Below, piece after piece: positions 62,656 through 64,000 of a DNA stretch of 64,000 nucleotides. The stretch's first letter is position 1. The number at the start of each line of letters is the position of its first letter. Source of the stretch: Iodobacter fluviatilis (lineage in GTDB: Bacteria; Pseudomonadota; Gammaproteobacteria; Burkholderiales; Chitinibacteraceae); NCBI RefSeq assembly GCF_004194535.1, contig NZ_CP025781.1, positions 1,922,001 to 1,986,000 of the forward strand. Direction: 5' to 3'. Position numbers and translations under genes: made by a program. The notes beneath the pieces were generated by a model. It searched no databases. It had not been told where the DNA came from and saw only the letters and a list, made by a program, of their open reading frames with translations.

Positions 62656-63589
62656 TTAATATATCTTCTTGTAAAAATATTGAGCTGCTTGCTGCAACAT
62701 CAGAGCAACTAGGTCATCATCATTTCTTGCCCAAAAGTCATCTAGATTATTTCCCCCCATGCGCGTTCAGTGAAGAATTCAAACTCAATTATATTTGATG
62801 AAACGAAATTAGATTTAAGCTGTCTCCCCCTTTAGGAATTAATGTTTGATAGAAAAAAATCAAATGGCAGTTTGATTGATTGCCAAGATAAAATGAAATA
62901 AACGTAGAAAATTTTTCTCTAAGCTTTATGAGGTTAGATCTTTCTGTGATTCTATGGTGATAGAGAAATACAACATCTTTCTTTTTCCTGAACTCGTTTA
63001 AGCGCTGAATTCTTCTTTGAAAACTATTCCTGTCATTGATGGATGATATTGGATCATGGTGAGTAAATTCGAATCCTTTGCTACAACTGGGTTCATAAAT
63101 ATCATCTGCATTTATTATCGATGTTGAACGAACAACTTTTTTCCCCCATGCATCTTCATAAACAAGGTTTTCTTTCAGTAAAATACTTGCATAATTTTCT
63201 TTTTCCAAAGCAATTACATAGTCAATATTTGAACGCGAAGCTGCATAAGGAGAGCTAAATGACTTTAAACCATGGCGTTGTAAGATATTATCTGAGAGAC
63301 AATTTTCACCTAATGATAGCCAAATTGGATTGTTCCGTTTTTCAAGGTTTAGGTAGACCTGCTCAGGATTATTTTTATGTAATTCCGTTAATGAATATGG
63401 TGAATTTTCGCTTGGTAATTTTTCTTTGTTGACTGAAATATTATTTAGTCTGTTTGCGCATAGTAATATATTTAAGTCGAAGCTGTTTGTACTCATTCTT
63501 AATGCAGCTTGCTTGTAAAGGTTATAAGCATTTAAATAATCCCCACTCATGTATGACTGATTTGCTTTGCTTATAATTTCATCTTTCAT
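62656..63589 (-). pseudogene. DUF1796-like protein with KfoC-type N-terminus, frameshifted at two G/C runs
   Basis: From ATG 63589 the frame runs 266 codons to 62789. The first ~45 residues (ISKANQSYMSGDYLNAYNLYKQA) closely match the N-terminus of the synthase next door. The middle (PIWLSLGENCLSDNILQRHGL) resembles DUF1796, a putative papain-like family. The frame breaks at five C (62826-62830). With one more base it continues LKSNFVSSNIIEFEFFTERAW to a second break at six C (62753-62758). One more base there yields NNLDDFWARNDDDLVALML and a stop at 62656. The repaired product has ~310 residues. Its function is unknown. Confidence 0.65.
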
Positions 63590-63633
63590 GATGTTTTTTT
63601 TGCGCTATGTTATATTATAAAAATTAATGCTAT

Positions 63634-64000
63634 TTAATTAATACTACAAAAAAATGCACCTTTCTCACATGGAATATTCTCTTCTAAAAAATTTATATTT
63701 CGTTTTATAAACAGATCTTTCCACTTTTCGGCAGTATCTTTTTCTTCTTTACGATTATAATCATCTAGCACAATATCTAATTGATGATTTCCTAAATATT
63801 TAAATAGATAGGGAATAGCAGGGAAACGTGCAAGCGGGCCTGTAACGCCTGGAGGGCCATCAACTAATACTAATATCTTAGCTGTACGGCCATTCAGTGA
63901 TTTTGATATTTCTTTTAATTTATCTGCGCATGAGTAATATAAGTAATCTTCTTCGTTATATTGATAATCAACCAATGGTGCATGCACAAGATCAACTAAG
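63634..64000 (-). CDS. Putative SAM-dependent methyltransferase-like protein (partial, 5' end beyond window)
   Basis: The C-terminal ~121 codons of a gene that continues past the right edge; the frame is open to the last base. VHAPLVDYQYNEEDYLYYSC and ILVLVDGPPGVTGPLARFPAIPYLF resemble the second half of class I methyltransferases of the Methyltransf_24 type found in polysaccharide clusters. The SAM-binding loop would lie outside the window, so the assignment is tentative. It shares the low GC content of the synthase region. It is the most upstream visible gene of the capsule operon. Confidence 0.55.
   Translation of the reverse strand, partial: LVDLVHAPLVDYQYNEEDYLYYSCADKLKEISKSLNGRTAKILVLVDGPPGVTGPLARFPAIPYLFKYLGNHQLDIVLDDYNRKEEKDTAEKWKDLFIKRNINFLEENIPCEKGAFFCSIN

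Overview
The window is chromosomal DNA of a Gram-negative betaproteobacterium, most likely from the Neisseriales (Chromobacteriaceae, in the direction of Iodobacter, Deefgea or Chitinibacter). This is inferred from the LPS heptose/Kdo genes, the 6S RNA-fau pair, a GlcNAc-type PTS with an EIIA-HPr-EI fusion, and the order mnmG-rsmG-parA-parB-atpIBEFHAGDC. No rRNA or tRNA gene was seen, so the genus is not proven.

Layout. 1-3.8 kb: the 5' end of modA, an unknown small gene, a cobT-cobC-cobS cobamide-assembly operon and a diguanylate-cyclase-like protein, all on the minus strand. 3.9-6.1 kb: waaC-waaA (LPS inner core). 6.1-16.4 kb: housekeeping and mixed genes (EamA transporter, parC, VanY-like peptidase, AraC regulator, thiD, a rubredoxin gene of only 54 codons, M48 lipoprotein, hemJ, CYTH protein, hemL, TlpA-like thioredoxin). 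16.48-16.75 kb: an AT-rich gap with three perfect DnaA boxes and one near-perfect box, a candidate replication origin. 16.8-24.2 kb: ylqF/rbgA, zapA, 6S RNA, a frameshifted fau, and the nagF / EIIB-like / nagE phosphotransferase genes. 24.3-33.5 kb: mixed metabolism (PhyH-like, PspC, fadH, ampG, xthA, pyrE, ppgK). 33.6-44.9 kb: mnmG-rsmG-parA-parB and the complete ATP synthase operon. 45-53.4 kb: a chemoreceptor, an M32 carboxypeptidase, glmU between two 0.4-kb inverted repeats, a pseudouridine synthase and ychF. 53.5-64 kb: a small outer-membrane-like protein, then a minus-strand capsule locus running off the right edge.

Two themes stand out. First, four parS-like 16-mers (at 7.09, 9.17, 11.11 and 33.51 kb), the parAB genes, the DnaA-box cluster and an apparent change in G/C strand bias all suggest that the window spans the chromosome origin. 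Second, the right end encodes an ABC-transporter-type capsule: kpsS and kpsC for the Kdo linker, a UDP-glucose 6-dehydrogenase for UDP-glucuronate, and a 680-residue two-domain glycosyltransferase that closely resembles chondroitin synthase KfoC. This points to a glycosaminoglycan-like (chondroitin or hyaluronan type) capsule. It sits beside an unusual DUF1796-like protein that shares the synthase's N-terminal module.

Caution on reading frames: fau and the DUF1796-like gene are broken three times in all, and each break is one base short in a run of C or G. That pattern is typical of assembly error, although real mutation or slippage cannot be excluded. Gene starts were moved from the longest open frame wherever family N-termini and ribosome binding sites argued for it.
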